NCBI GenBank assembly: GCA_003952965.2
Contig: CM025854.1
Span: forward strand, 17,203,067-17,267,066
Direction: 5' to 3'
Length of the DNA stretch: 64,000 nucleotides
From: Morella rubra
Taxonomy: Eukaryota; Streptophyta; Magnoliopsida; Fagales; Myricaceae
Both the position numbers and the translations under genes were made by a program. Below the pieces are notes generated by a model that was not told the DNA's origin, did no database searches, and was given only the letters and a program-made list of their open reading frames with translations. Positions 33,139-45,918 of this stretch are shown in pieces (position 1 is the stretch's first letter; each line of letters starts with the position of its first letter).

Positions 33139-34017
33139 TACTATGGGCTCTCCTCCCACTTGTTCATTTCTCGTTTGCACGATCAGTAAAAGAAAACATT
33201 TTTTGATCTTTAAAGTATTTGCTTTGTGATATCTTAGTGTTCATCTTTTACACGCACTTTCTTCATTGGGGAAATGTTGTGGTTTGGATTCTACTGTAAC
33301 GTGCCCAATGCATTCAAGAATACAACTGAAATAGGACAAATCTTATTTGTAATTTAAGAAAGTTGTCCCCGGCCCCAGGACTGGCTAAAGGTGCTCAAGT
33401 AAAGTTAGTGGCTTCTACCCATAAAAAAGGAGCATACCAAATTTTTAAAAACGCCAATCAAAAATCATAAAGAAGAGGGGAAGAAAAAGAGCACCCGATT
33501 TAAAGCAAGCAAATAAAAAAAATAAGAATCTTTGAGTAAAGTTCAAAAAACCAAAAGGATTGAATAAAAGATCTACTTGGATTTGGATCACCAACTCTTA
33601 AATTAAAGGAAGAGAAGAGTGTCTTAATCCCGAGTAAAGATAGTCGGATTTGTACCCAATTTTGTTCGACAGTGAATAGTGATAGAATTATGTGTCTCTT
33701 CGCTGCGGTGCAGTCCTCAAATCAATTAAAAGACAATTAATGGGGCTCTGTCACGTGGGTTGCGGGTAGTTGAAGCAAACGATTCCCTTGGAAACTCTAT
33801 AATGCCAAGTAACTATCAAAAGCAGGCCAATTTGTATTTAATGATTTGTTGTATCAACGTAGCTCATAAAATTTCTTGGAAGGTGTCAAAAAAGAGCTAC
33901 TGATTCTTGTCACATCACCCGTATCTGGACCATTAAGATGGCTAATCACAGAAACCATTTCAAAAAATTGAAAGTACGTCGTGTCTTTTATAACTCATTT
34001 ACAGTGACTCATGTGAC
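33139..34017. other. Intergenic sequence
   Basis: No gene, RNA or clear repeat is recognised between the two copia elements. Composition is AT-rich with short poly-A runs. Confidence 0.55.
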
Positions 34018-36952
34018 ATGAATAGCACCCACAAAGGACAGAGGTGGACGAAAATATTTTGTAATGAATTTTTAAAATATTGTTATTTATTTTTTATGCA
34101 ATCAAAAAATGAAGTTTTAGAAAATTTTAGTGTATTTAAAATTGAGGTTAAAAATCAATGTGATGCTATGATCAAACGTCTAAGGTCCGATAGAGGTGGA
34201 GAATTCTATATTCCTATATTTTGTGAATCTATCGGTATAGTGCATGAGACATCGATAACATATACTGCTCAACAAAACGGAGTAGGTGAAAGAAAAAATC
34301 AAACTTTGATTGAAATGGTTAATGCAATGATGAATATTTCTAGTTTGAGTAGTACTTTTTGGGGAGAAGTCTAACTTAAACTTCTTATATTTTAAATATA
34401 ATACCTCAAAAGAATTCCAAGGTGACTCCATACAAATTATGGAAGAAAAGAATACCCAACCTAAATTATTTTAAGGTATGGGGATGCAGGGTAATAGTCT
34501 GATTACCTGAACCAAAAATTAGGAAATTGGGGCAAAAAGTCGTTGAATGCATATTTCTTGTATATGTTCAACATAGTAAAGGTTATAGGTTCTTAGTTAT
34601 TGAACAAAATATCTATGTTGACGTGAATATCATTACAAAATCCAAGGATGCTGAATTCTTTGAGAATATGTTCACTACAATTTCATATTTCAAAGATAAA
34701 ATGGTAGAATCTATTGAAAGAAATTATGAATCTGGTGAAACTTGTAAATGTTTTAAAATTAGGAGGAGTAAAAAAATAAGAAAAGAAAAACCATTCAATT
34801 AGATTTCATCACTTTCTTGGTTGAAGGATTATGGGATGATGAATGTCATCAAATGATGGTAACTCAAAATTTAAAACCTGATCTTTTGACATTTGATGAG
34901 GCTATGAAGTCTCAAGATTCTGCTTTCTGGAAGGAGGCTATATATGATGAAATAGATTTTATAATAAGAAATAATACTCGAAAGTTGGTAGACCTCCCAC
35001 CAGGTTCTACACCAATTGATTGTAAGTGAATTTTTAGAAAGAAAATAAAAGTTGATGGAACCATTGACAAGTTTAAGGGAAGATTAGTTGCTAAGGATTT
35101 TCAACGAAATGAGGGTTTTGATTATTTTGATACATATGCTCTTGTTGCGAGAATTGCTACCATTAGGACCTTAATTGCGTTAACATCAATTTATAATTTT
35201 GAGGTTCATCAAATGGATGTGAAAATCACATTTTTGAATGGGGAGCTTAAGGAAGAAATATATGTGGATCAACCTGAGGGATTTGTTATACCTAGACAAG
35301 AAAATAAGGTATGCAAATTGTTTAGATCCATATATAGTCTCAAGCAAACTCCTAAGTAGTGGCATGAGAAATTTGATGAGGCTGTCATTACTAACGGGTA
35401 TAGGATACATGAATCCGACAAGTGTGTTTACAGAAAATTTCATGAGAGTCAAGGTGTTATCATTTGTTTGTACGTAGATGATATGTTAATTTTTGATACT
35501 AATATGGCATCTGTGCTGAGCACCAAAAATTTTTTATCATCAAACTTTCACATGAAAGATTTAGGTGTGGCTGATGTTATTCCAGAAATTAGAATTATTA
35601 GAAACACTAATGGAATCACACTGACCTAGACACATTATATGAAGAAAATTCTCCAAAGGTTTTAATCATTTGGATTATAAACTTGTATCACCACCTTTTG
35701 ATAAGTGTTAAACTATTTCCAAATACTGAAAAGAGCTATAAATCAGCTAAAGAATGCAAGAATTATTGGGTGTTTAATGTACGTCATGACTTGTACTTGT
35801 ACTTGTCTTGATATAGCCTTTGTTGTTGGGAAACTGGGTAGATACACCAATAACTCAAGTCATATTCATTAGAAAGTTGTACATAGGGTTATTTAATATT
35901 TAAAAAGAACCATGAATTATGATACCACGTACAGCGGATATGCTTCTGTTATAAAGAGATTTACTAATACTAATTGAAATCAATGGAAGTCCACAAGTGG
36001 TTGGTTATTCACACTTAGTGATTGGGCAATTTCATGGAGATCTAATAAACAAAGCATCATTACAAATTCAACCATGGCATCAGAGTTTTTCGCTTTGGAA
36101 TCATGTGGGAAAGATGCTAAATGCTTAAGAAATTATTATTGAAAATTCATGTTTGGCCTAAACTGATGGCGCTGGTATAAATACACTATCACAGCCTAGC
36201 TATATTATCTCAGTATATAGCAATATCTACAACGAAAAATCTAGGCACATTGGCCTAAGACAAAGCTATGTGAGAAAATTACTCACTGATAGGGTAATTA
36301 CTACAAGCTTTGTAAGGTTTTTTGAAAATCTTATGGATCCGTTTACTAAAGGACTTACGAAGGATTTGGTGTGGAAAACATCAAAAGAGATGGACGAATA
36401 CCAATCATGCAAAGTCGTCATATAATGGAAACTCAACCGAACGCTTGAAATATCAAGCTCTTGGGTTCAATGAGCAAAAGTACATCCAAAAAGTGATGGT
36501 TTTTTCTTTAAATGGACCATCTCCAAAATCAAAAAGTGTTTTTTTACCTATAATGTTAAATTAAGGTTGTGCCTCTATGCACTTAATAGGCTTGGAACGA
36601 TATACGTGTTCAAGAAAGTGTTTAATTATAGGGCACTCAGAAGCTTACCTATATGAGTGTTGGCGGTGGTGCTGCCCTATATGAGAATTAAGTTTTGTCT
36701 CTAAAGCACTCATGAAAAGGATACATGACCCAGGGCCAATTCACAGGTCAACTTTATGAATTTCTTGATGTGATTAAATCTTATGTATGATGTGCATTCG
36801 GCTGGTTAAATAAAATTGATGGTTCAAAGCTTGTCTACCATACTTTTTTGGTCAGCTTTGACGTACTTTCATTAAGTAAAGGTTCAAGTCCACAAGAAAC
36901 CTTTATTTGTGCATAAGAGTTGTTATTCTAGTTTTTGAAAATAGTAGGGGAT
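34018..36952 (+). pseudogene. Older Ty1-copia remnant: integrase, reverse transcriptase, RNase H
   Basis: Integrase words lie at 34,040-34,374 (KRLRSDRGGEFYIPIF, AQQNGVGERKNQTLIEMVNA). Reverse transcriptase occupies about 34,870-35,650. It includes FDEAMKSQDSAFWKEAIYDE, an in-frame TGA at 35,027, KGRLVAKDFQRNEGFDYF, HQMDVKITFLNGELKEEIYV, an in-frame TAG at 35,357 and an intact LYVDDM at about 35,469. RNase H traces lie near 35,990-36,120 (TSGWLFTLSDWAISW). A polypurine tract (AGTAGGGGAT, 36,943-36,952) is followed by TGTTAAAG, a likely 3' LTR start. No gag or 5' LTR was found. It is unrelated in sequence to the element at 28-33 kb and is much more decayed. Confidence 0.85.
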
Positions 36953-38330
36953 TGTTAAAGTTTTAAAAAATGTAATTAATTAAATAGCTAGTATTTTGAA
37001 ATATGGATAAGTTTATGGAAAGTTTTTTATGAGGAGTGTCACACATGGAAAATCCTCTTAAATGGGAAGGCATTATTGAGTGGAGACTTTTCACATGCAT
37101 TTGCTATAGTGCAATGCGTGAAGGCTATGGTGCACCACACACACCTACGCTCGTTGCATAGGATGTAGAGCACTAGTGGCACTTTTGTGGCGCATATGAG
37201 GCGCACTTGACACAAAGCATCGGCACTAGGATTTGAGCTGTAAATTTTTTATCTTTTGATGGACGACCAGATCTTGGTAATTTCACCTCCAATGAAGATC
37301 AAACGGTTGATTTGACTGATTGTTTAAATCGGCACAGTTAGTTGATCAAATCTTAGTTTAAATTAATCGTAAACCACGTTGTTAGCAATTTTAGAGCAAT
37401 TAATGAACTGATTGTGAATCACATCGTTTCTATTTTTGAATTACTCCATTTTTAAATGCAGATAGATTTATCTTATCCAGTATTCGAAAAAAGCATCAAG
37501 AGATTAAGGGGCTCATCTTTGTTAATTGTGAACTCAATTGAATAAGCAGATTGCAAAATTTAGGCTCTATTGTATCCTAAACGAATTTGCATCAACCCTG
37601 CGCACAAATTGGTGGGGGCTCAACGACGTCGAAGAATATGGTCTAAATCAGGTTTAGTGATTTTTTTCAAAATATTTAGTGCTTTTTTTGGTTTAGGGGC
37701 AAAGCTTTTGGAATTTTATAAGGAACTTCCGCAAAGACCATAAAACCTATAAATCTGTCAATCTATGTAGTTTACACTTTTTTCAATAGATCTATAGGGT
37801 AGAGACTCTTTCCCAAGTTAATCCTTCCCTCCAGTTTACTATGGAACTTGTTTACGTGGCTAAAGATTACAATAAAAACTTAAAATAAATTATAAATTAT
37901 AAAAATAAAATAAATATAAAAATAGTAAAAATAAAAAGAATCAACAAAAAGGTATAACCCTGCACCCCTTTTAAAAAATATTAATAAATAACTGGAAATA
38001 TAAAAGAAAGAAACGAAAAATTGAAATAGATTGTAACAATGCAAATCAAATGAGAAAATTACAGAAAAATGAAAAAAAAATTCTAAAACCAAGCAGAACC
38101 CTAAGTTGTAGAAAATAATTAATATTTTTATATTTTTTATTAATTATAATTAATATTTTAAATTTAATATCACCATAAGTCACGGCAGCACTTCATTTAG
38201 TAGAGTGGATGGAATGACTAACTTGGAAAATCATCTATGCCCTAAAGATCTTCATGAGGAAAAAAAAACTTACTGAAAGACTAAACGGGAAAAAAGTGTA
38301 AATCACGTGACTTAACATATATTTTTACCC
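36953..38330. other. Probable copia 3' LTR remnant, then AT-rich sequence
   Basis: The part from 36,953 (TGTTAAAGTTTT) is probably the remains of the 3' LTR of the preceding copia remnant, but its far edge is not defined. From about 37,870 to 38,170 the sequence is almost pure A/T. No gene is seen. Confidence 0.4.
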
Positions 38331-40018
38331 TACACATAAGAGCTCAAGACATGCTCAATTGATGGAGTTCGGTGATTGTGCTGATGGACGGCCAAGATTA
38401 AACCTTCACGATCCAAAGGCTCATAACACGCCACCTCAATTAAAATATATCCGACATCACCTGACTCGTTTGCCACATGACCTAACCCGTTTTCCTCATT
38501 ACACGACCTGTTTTGCAGAAAATTTTGCAAGTTCCATTCGAGGTTCATCACACAGCTCCAACACCGAAGCGCTGCCCAAATCCGTCACACCATCCATCTC
38601 CATCACTCCCAGCCCAGTTCCATCGGTGATTTTGTTTTAGATCCAAGTGTGGTCTCCTTGATCACACAGGATTTTCGTGATTCTAGTACCTTGTGGTGCC
38701 AATTAGTCTATTGATCCTTTTGTATGTATTTAAACGTTTTCTCCAAAGTTTATTGTCCTCTTGGTAAGATTCAGCTGTAACCCCTTAACTATTCGAGGAG
38801 GGACCACAAAAAGCCTAGCAGGAAACTTCTTCAACTCCCCTGCTACTTCATCTGTACTGCTTAGCTTAGGAAAATGAGTTATACATGTGTCCATTTTCTT
38901 GTACCTAGAATACACCAAATAATCGTTTTATTGTATTTGTTTTTTTTTTTTAATTTCCTTTTGCAGGTGGATGCAGCTCTTGCTATCCTCCCACCGTCGA
39001 AGTCTGTCAAAAATGGTAACAATTATTTGATTAATGCTTCACCTATTTTGTTCCTGATTTTGTTCAGTGGATTATAGTTATGATGCGTGGTTCTTGGGTG
39101 TTTAATTTTGAGAACCTTAGGTGTTTTTTTGGTTGAGTTTGTACTTTTATTTAATATGTAAAAGTTTAAGGTGTTCATGTTATCTTGGTCCTAATTTACA
39201 TAAATTTTTGGTCTGTTAATCTGTTTAAGGTGAAAACATAGTTTTTCATTGGTATTGAGCTTTCAATCTGATACCAACATTTGATGTTGAACTGTGAGCT
39301 AATTATATTATATTTTTTATAGATTGTGGCAAGGTTGTCCTATTCATCTTTTTGTGTGTTTCATTATATGGAGGCAAGGTTGTCCTGTTCATCTTTTGCA
39401 TACAGCTGAAGATCAATGTGGTCAATTTATGATTGTTGTAATTCATTTACCCCTGTTAATGTGCATTTTTATGAATGTATTGTGTCTTAAAATTACTTTT
39501 GAATATCTGCAACTTCATTTCTTGTACAGCAACTAAAATTCCCATAAAAACTCAAAATTTACAGCAACTAGAGAAGGCATCTCCATATTTCTACAATTCC
39601 AAAATTCCAGCTACTTGACAACAACTCCAAAGTATCAGCTACTTGACAGCAACTCCAAAAAAGGTCATACTTCTCCAACAATGGACAGCAACTCCAACAA
39701 TGACAGCAACTCTGCAATATAGACAGCAACTCGTTAGTATGACAACAACTCCAAAAAATCCATGCTTCTCTAAAATCTCAGGCACTCCTACAATCTAAAA
39801 TTACAAACCAATTGGAGTTACCAACATCAAAATTACTAGAACATCATAACTGCATAATTTTGTCATAACTGTCAAACTGTGATCAGAACACAGTTTCCAA
39901 CATCTAAATTACATCAGTCAATGATGGCATGCAAAATAGACCATAAATTTTTACAACCCAAGAACTAAAACATCATAAAACATTTACAACTCGTCAAGGC
40001 TCCTAAATCGTCCACTTA
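38331..40018. other. Intergenic sequence
   Basis: No gene is supported. An open frame at 38,359-38,640 (MMEFGDCADGRPRLNLHDPK) has no recognised relatives. The stretch at 39,530-39,740 is a repeat described separately. Confidence 0.5.
39540..39745. repeat. Low-complexity repeat of CAGCAACTCCAA
   Basis: Variants of GACAGCAACTCCAA recur about seven times at irregular spacing. Confidence 0.7.
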
Positions 40019-42558
40019 ACGTTTCGTCCTCCCGTCATCCTCCTCCTCCTTCTCCTTTCTCCTCTTCCTCGTCCACGTTGGATGCCTACAAAGGAGGAAT
40101 ACAAAAATATAACCGGTTCAAGTAATGGTAAAATTAAATTTCAACTCTAAGCATCAAATTAGAGAACATACCTCCAATTCATCAAGTAGTTGCAAACGAC
40201 GAGACACTGGTTGTGACGAAGCACACCAACCCCACGACCACATGAACTCCTTCGTTCAAGTCCACTCTTTAATCGCTTATTCCCTTTATGCTTTGGCTCC
40301 GCATTTTGAAACCTTTTGCAACAATCCCCGTATCAACGTCCACTCCAGAACCTGCGCTAACAAGGGCAGAAGGATCTTCATCATCATCATCTGACAACTG
40401 AGCAAGAAGATGTTCCAGTGCAGCGTGGTGACTCTCAAAGATTGGCCAAGATTTTTTTCTATCCCCATAACGCTGAATAGTTGAAGCATACTGTTTATAT
40501 ATCTCCTGCGTTTTATCACCTTTACCAATGTCGGATTAGCCATAGCATGTGACTTGGGGATGGCGCAACTGACTGTCTAACATCTTTTCTCCACCTGGCC
40601 AAAATATACCCATCAGGAATACACAACTCTCCCTTCTGTTTCAGCACCCATATAATGTGACTGCAGATGACACCCAGAAAGTTGAACTGTTTGCAACTAC
40701 ACTGGTGAAACCCATTCTCCGTCTTGATCATATAACGCTTCGCTGTTAAACAATCATGAGTGGTGTCTCGACTGCATACGTGTACCTCAACCTCTTCGGT
40801 CCCAATACTTTCCCTCCGACAATCAAACTTAAGATAGCCAACTTTCTGTGCTTGCTCCAGAAAAATAGTCAACATAGTGGGAGTGTAGACTTCTGCCGCA
40901 TGATCACATAAAAAATCCCCAAATGGTTTAGTGTATACTGTATCGAGCATCTGAAAATTTTTCTTGTAACTCGTTGTATCGCAACTCATCGACTGCTCGT
41001 TGAAAATTTTGTAGGAACCGATCCATATTCATAACTGTGTTCAAGTACCTACGCAATGTCGCATTGAAACTTTCACTTAACTGGGTCATCTTCTTCCCAG
41101 CACAAAAAACATTGCGTACGTACTTTGGCGCCCACTTCTCGCGTTTTTCATATATCTTCTACAACCATTCAATGCCTTGGAGTTCATGCTCCTTAATCAT
41201 TTACTCCAACACTGTTCAAAGTCATCTACCTCGTGGTCGAACAAAAGCCTCGACCAGTCTCTTTTGAAGCCCTTGTTGCCAAACAGTGGTCCCAAATTCT
41301 TCAATGCATTCTGAGATATATGCCATGCACACAAAAAATGGTGTGTGTCTGGTAGGCAGATGGGATTGCAGCTAGCATACCTGCATCTTGATCCGTGAAC
41401 AGAGATTCGGGAGCCTTCCATTCATACACTCAACGAATGTTTGAAATAACCAACTGAATGTTTGCGCCGTCTCATCAAACAATAAGCATGCCCCGAACAC
41501 GACCGATTGTCTGTGATGATTCACCCCTAAAAATGCTCCCAATGGCCTATTAATGTAAAACATAATAATGTAAAACCTAATAAAAAATACTAACTACTAA
41601 TCTATCAAAATATAAATCACAACCAAATAATATAAAACAATTAAATTAAATGTCCCCATTACCTGTGCTCGTTGTTCGTCCTGTATGTGGTGTCAAATGA
41701 CACGAAATCCCGAATATGGCATAGTCGTTTTGCATGGAATGGTCCGACCAGAAGATGTTAGTAATGTGCTCATCTTCATCCATCATGACCCGAAAGAAGA
41801 ACTCTGAATCTTTCTTCAGCTGATCACCAAACCAATTAACAAGAACACCAGCTACACCAACCTCCATTGTCTTAGTTCTTATACCGTTCAGATAATTTTT
41901 GTAATCCTGATGAGTGAAGCCCACATGTTGTCTACCCCCAGCTTGCGCCGCCATCAAGTCATGGGCCAATTTAGGGCGAATGCCTGCTCTATCTGAAGCT
42001 ATGCCTCGCACACTGCAACTCGCTCATGTGTCTTTGAGAACGGAGCATGTGAACTTTCGAAGGTGTCGCCAACTCATGATTATGTTGTGAACACCATTCG
42101 AAGATGCAATACTTCCCACTAGACTGCCGCTGAACAGTACAGCTTGCGAGACACCCACATCTCGTATTTCGTCGCACTCGCTTCACTGGCACAAGCAAAT
42201 CCTTTTCTTTTTTCATCCCTTCTTTATACAAACAAAAACTCTGCTTGTCCAATACCATGTTCTTTATGCTTGAAGCCGGTATGTATACGAATGCTGAAGC
42301 CTTTGATTGTTGCGTACCGATTGTACCAATCGTACGCATGCTCGACGTCCTTCCACTCTAGGCTTCAAACATCTACTATCTTTTTGTTGTCAGCTTGTAC
42401 CATGTCACCTACATGTACGAACCAAAGAAAATGATTAAACAAGTCCTGATACCATTTAAACCACTCAGATAAAGGACAACCAACTCACCTTCTGGGTTAG
42501 AAGTACTACTAGACCCTCGTCTAGTGATATTGGGATTGATCCCTTCCATTTCAGCCAT
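40019..42558 (-). pseudogene. FAR1-related sequence (FHY3/FAR1 family, MULE-derived transcription factor), broken
   Basis: The ATG at 42,558 opens MAEMEGINPNITRRGSSSTS, with a GTGAGT donor after NPEG and the next exon from about 42,405. That exon carries the FAR1 DNA-binding segment (EHAYDWYNRYATIKGFSIR, VKRVRRNTRCGCLASCTVQR, FEWCSQHNHELATP), preceded by an in-frame TGA near 42,365. A MULE transposase-like region follows (EFFFRVMMDEDEHITNIFWSD, then GAFLGVNHHRQSVVFGACLL and DETAQTFSWLFQTFVECMNG). Then comes a SWIM zinc finger (CSCKQFNFLGVICSH, about 40,690). It may end near 40,019. Family members are nuclear regulators of light responses derived from Mutator transposases. Several frame changes (near 41,995, 41,680, 41,400 and 40,990) suggest a pseudogene or a transposon copy. 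No terminal inverted repeats were recognised. Confidence 0.82.
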
Positions 42559-43440
42559 ATTGTCCCCTTATAATCTAAATACAAATCAACCCGACAACCA
42601 AAATTTAGTCTTGCAAGCACCACATTAAATAAGCAACATACATGAAAATTTAAGAATATTATATAGCAGTGTCCCCACCAATATTCAGCTTAAAGAATAT
42701 TATATAGTAGTGTCCCACCCAATATTCAGTTTAAATATGTACGTATTCAGCTTAAAAATTCAAAGAATTTCATTTCCTGTTGTGGTTCAGGAACTTCAGC
42801 AACATGAAAATTTAATTCCAAGAGGTAATTGAGACATGAATTAGCCCGTCAATAAATTCAAAGACTTGTTTTTCATCTTTATTTTGTAGACAAATAAGCC
42901 ACTCGCAAGCTAATTCCCTCACTGAATGTACAAATATTGGTAAGATGATCGCTCAGTAGTTTATAAAATTTGTTGGATCAACAGAGAACAAATTCGGCCT
43001 ACAAGCTAATTCCCTCACTGAATGTTTAAAATACTTGGATGTTGTCTCTAAAGTAACGTTCATTGATAGTGAAAAATGCTTTTAATTTGTTTGACTCCAG
43101 AATACAATGGAGAACAAATTATGACAGGCCTTTAATATGCTCATATGTTTAAACCCAACTTGGAAGAAGTTTATAAGAACGAGTTTTGAACATTCTAATA
43201 ATATCTTTTTGTTATCTGTACACATTGATTTGGAGCCAAAAAATCTGATCTCCTAAATCAATTGAAAATCCCAGAAGAAAATGACTTAAACGTCTTAGTA
43301 CAAGAAATTTAAACCAGGTGCAGGTCATACAGAGAAATTATAGGCATCTACTAAAACGTGGCTTAGCAAGAGGCGCACAAACAACATGCAGAACCTCAGT
43401 CTCAAACTTTCTGCGTACCCAGATATTAGAAATCAAATCT
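42559..43440. other. Intergenic sequence with patches of the duplicated block
   Basis: Short stretches (for example AAGTAACGTTCATTGAT at about 43,050, GACTCCAGAATACAA at about 43,095 and AACTTTCTGCGTACCCAG at about 43,406) match the blocks at 45,919-48,400 and 50,800-53,300. They are separated by unrelated or deleted sequence, so a decayed third copy of that block precedes Apollo copy B. No gene is seen. Confidence 0.55.
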
Positions 43441-43844
43441 TTTTGTACCTTTACTCATAAATGATCAAGTAATCTGCCATTTCTGAGAACAATTCTTCAA
43501 GCAGACTAGCAATGGGACATGAGATAGCACCTTCTTTTCTTGGCCAACAAATGTAGAGGTGCTTTCCTTGTTCAATGCAAACAACTCCAAAATGAAGGAA
43601 AAGGAATAGAGATAAATTCCTCAAACCTTAAATATCATGGGAATTTTGGGCTTTACTATGGGATTGACAACTCCACTCTTAACGTGATATAGATCATACC
43701 TTTTCACTACCAACAAGATTTCCTAAAATTGGTATGATCGATCAACAAATCGATGAGGAGAACCCTTGCTACTTATTTCTGTTGTGAGTGTTCTAATAAA
43801 TGCCTTGAGAAAGGTTAAACAACTCGATCAAGTATCTGCTTGGT

Positions 43845-45917
43845 GCAACTACTTTTGTGATGAGTAAGAACACTACCAATCAGTACAATCATTTTCCACA
43901 ATCTTTGCACCACGCTGTAGTCGTCTTAATGCACTCGTCCTACTCACAATACCTGAGTATCTAACCTTCACAGTCCTTCCTCTTTCCCACTTGACTCACA
44001 GAAGCACCTTGCTGAAGGTAGCTCTGGCAGACAGTTGGAGCTCTTTCACCTTTCCCTTTTCTCTTATGTTTCCAATGTAACCTTTGAGCTGGTTGGTTGG
44101 CTCGACAAAGACGGTGGTTGTAGAGGATTGATGTAGCAAGTAGATGAAGAGACAATACCTTTGATGTTGGTTGGCTGTACAAGTTTTATAAAATCCTGTA
44201 ACTCCGCAAAGCATGAGTGATCCGAGTAGGGAACAGAGTAGCTGTATTCATTTAACTTTTCCACATACTGCAAATCACCATTTTGCTTATCAGTATGGCT
44301 CCCACTGCCTCCACTCCACGGAGAGAACCAAAAGGTTTGTCATGTCTTTTGAGAGGTTTCACAACCCATGAAGACCAGATGGCATAATGCCAATTGTTGG
44401 GCGCGTTGCATTTAGAAACTCTAACTTTCAGTACTGAAACTGTAACGAGGAACAGCTCGCACTCTCTAAGAGAAGTCTTGGTTGTGAATATATCATGGAA
44501 GCCAAGAAGGTGCATAGTTTGCAAGCGTTCAGGCCACAACCAAATCTATAATGGAAAAAACAAGATAATACAGTGAAAACAAATGAACAGGAAGAAAATA
44601 AGAACAAAGAGCTGTGTAAGGCTCTATTCTTATAGTGATAGATTACCGACCCATTTTATGTTTCCCAATAGCTCATGGGATTTTGACAATCTCATAAGAA
44701 CAATATTCAAAATCCAGTTTTACCTCCTCATAAATGGGCATGAACAGACCTTTGTTTTAAGTGCATGTAATGCGGAGAAGAAGATCTTCTTTCCCCAAAG
44801 TGTCTATCCCAATGATGATGTCATGCTCTGGGTGAGAGGCAATGATATTGACAACCTGTAACCAGCCATCACGTTATTAACCAGCGAAATAAACTTTTTT
44901 TAGTACTTAAGTAAATTTGTATGCTATTTGATAGAGCCTAAACAAGGGAGTGCTAGTCATTTATACCGGCAAGCTCTACTGTTGCCGAAGATATACCGTT
45001 TTGCTTTCCAGAGCCAACAATGTTAATTATTTGCAGCTAAAAAGTACATAAGACTGTATCATGCGATCCAGGCAAACCAAAACAACCTCTCATAAATCAT
45101 GAGAGTACCTGCTGAGCAACAATTTCTCGAGAGAAAAAGCATATGATGGATTGCAATACGTGTTATCCAAGTAAAGGATGTCCACTACATCGTCCTTGAG
45201 AGCATTGAGGAGCATTGTCCTAGTATTTTCGTCTCCTAAACTCTCCACGAAACAAGAACATAACTGCACCTGGAGAAAATCTATAAAACTAACAATTAAT
45301 TTCTAAATTATACAGTTCAAATGAATATCTCAAAATAGCTAGTCCTTGACATGTGGACAAATTACAAGCATCATCCAACACAAGAATGAGGAGACATTAA
45401 TCTACACATGCGAGCACTTGCCACAGACGGCAGACCCAGATCAAATCAAGAATCAATCAGAAATAGAACTCGCAGTTTGAATTGTTTACAAGAACTTCCT
45501 CTTTCTTACGTGTAGATAATCCATAAAGCAAAGTAAATTTATCCAAGACACAATAAATTAATAGAAAAGAATACTCAGATTTATATTCTTTAAGAAACTG
45601 AACCAAGCAATTGGTAGCAATTAAGCAACACCACAGAAATTTTTCCTAATTCCCTTCCGATATGGTGACATTTACCAGGACAATGGTGAGCGTCGATGGC
45701 GATGACCTCGACAACGGACTTCGCTCCGGAGGAGGAGGGAGAGACGAGAGAGAGGGAATGCCACACGCCGACGTCAAGGACGCGGAGCAAGGACATTTTG
45801 AAGTCCCGAAACTTTAAGGGGAAGAGCCTGGCAGTGAGGCGAGAGCAATAGATTGGACCCTTGGCCCAGGTGGAGGACAGGCCTTGGGTGTGGTCGGAGT
45901 GGATGGGTCAAGAAGTA
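43845..45917 (-). pseudogene. 5' exonuclease Apollo-like, copy B (truncated and frameshifted)
   Basis: The four exons correspond to those of copy D: partial exon 1 (45,676-45,917), exon 2 (about 45,115-45,270), exon 3 (about 44,752-44,857) and exon 4 (from 44,548 down). The gene breaks off inside exon 1 at about 45,917. There it joins the duplicated block, losing the start codon region and the HLHSDH motif, while the IDAHHCPG word remains. Exon 2 lacks the TGDFRWE region. Many 1-5 bp deletions break the frame of exon 4, for example at SLRECELF where the others read SLTRVRAVPRYSF. It is clearly non-functional. Confidence 0.85.
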
Positions 45918-45918
45918 C

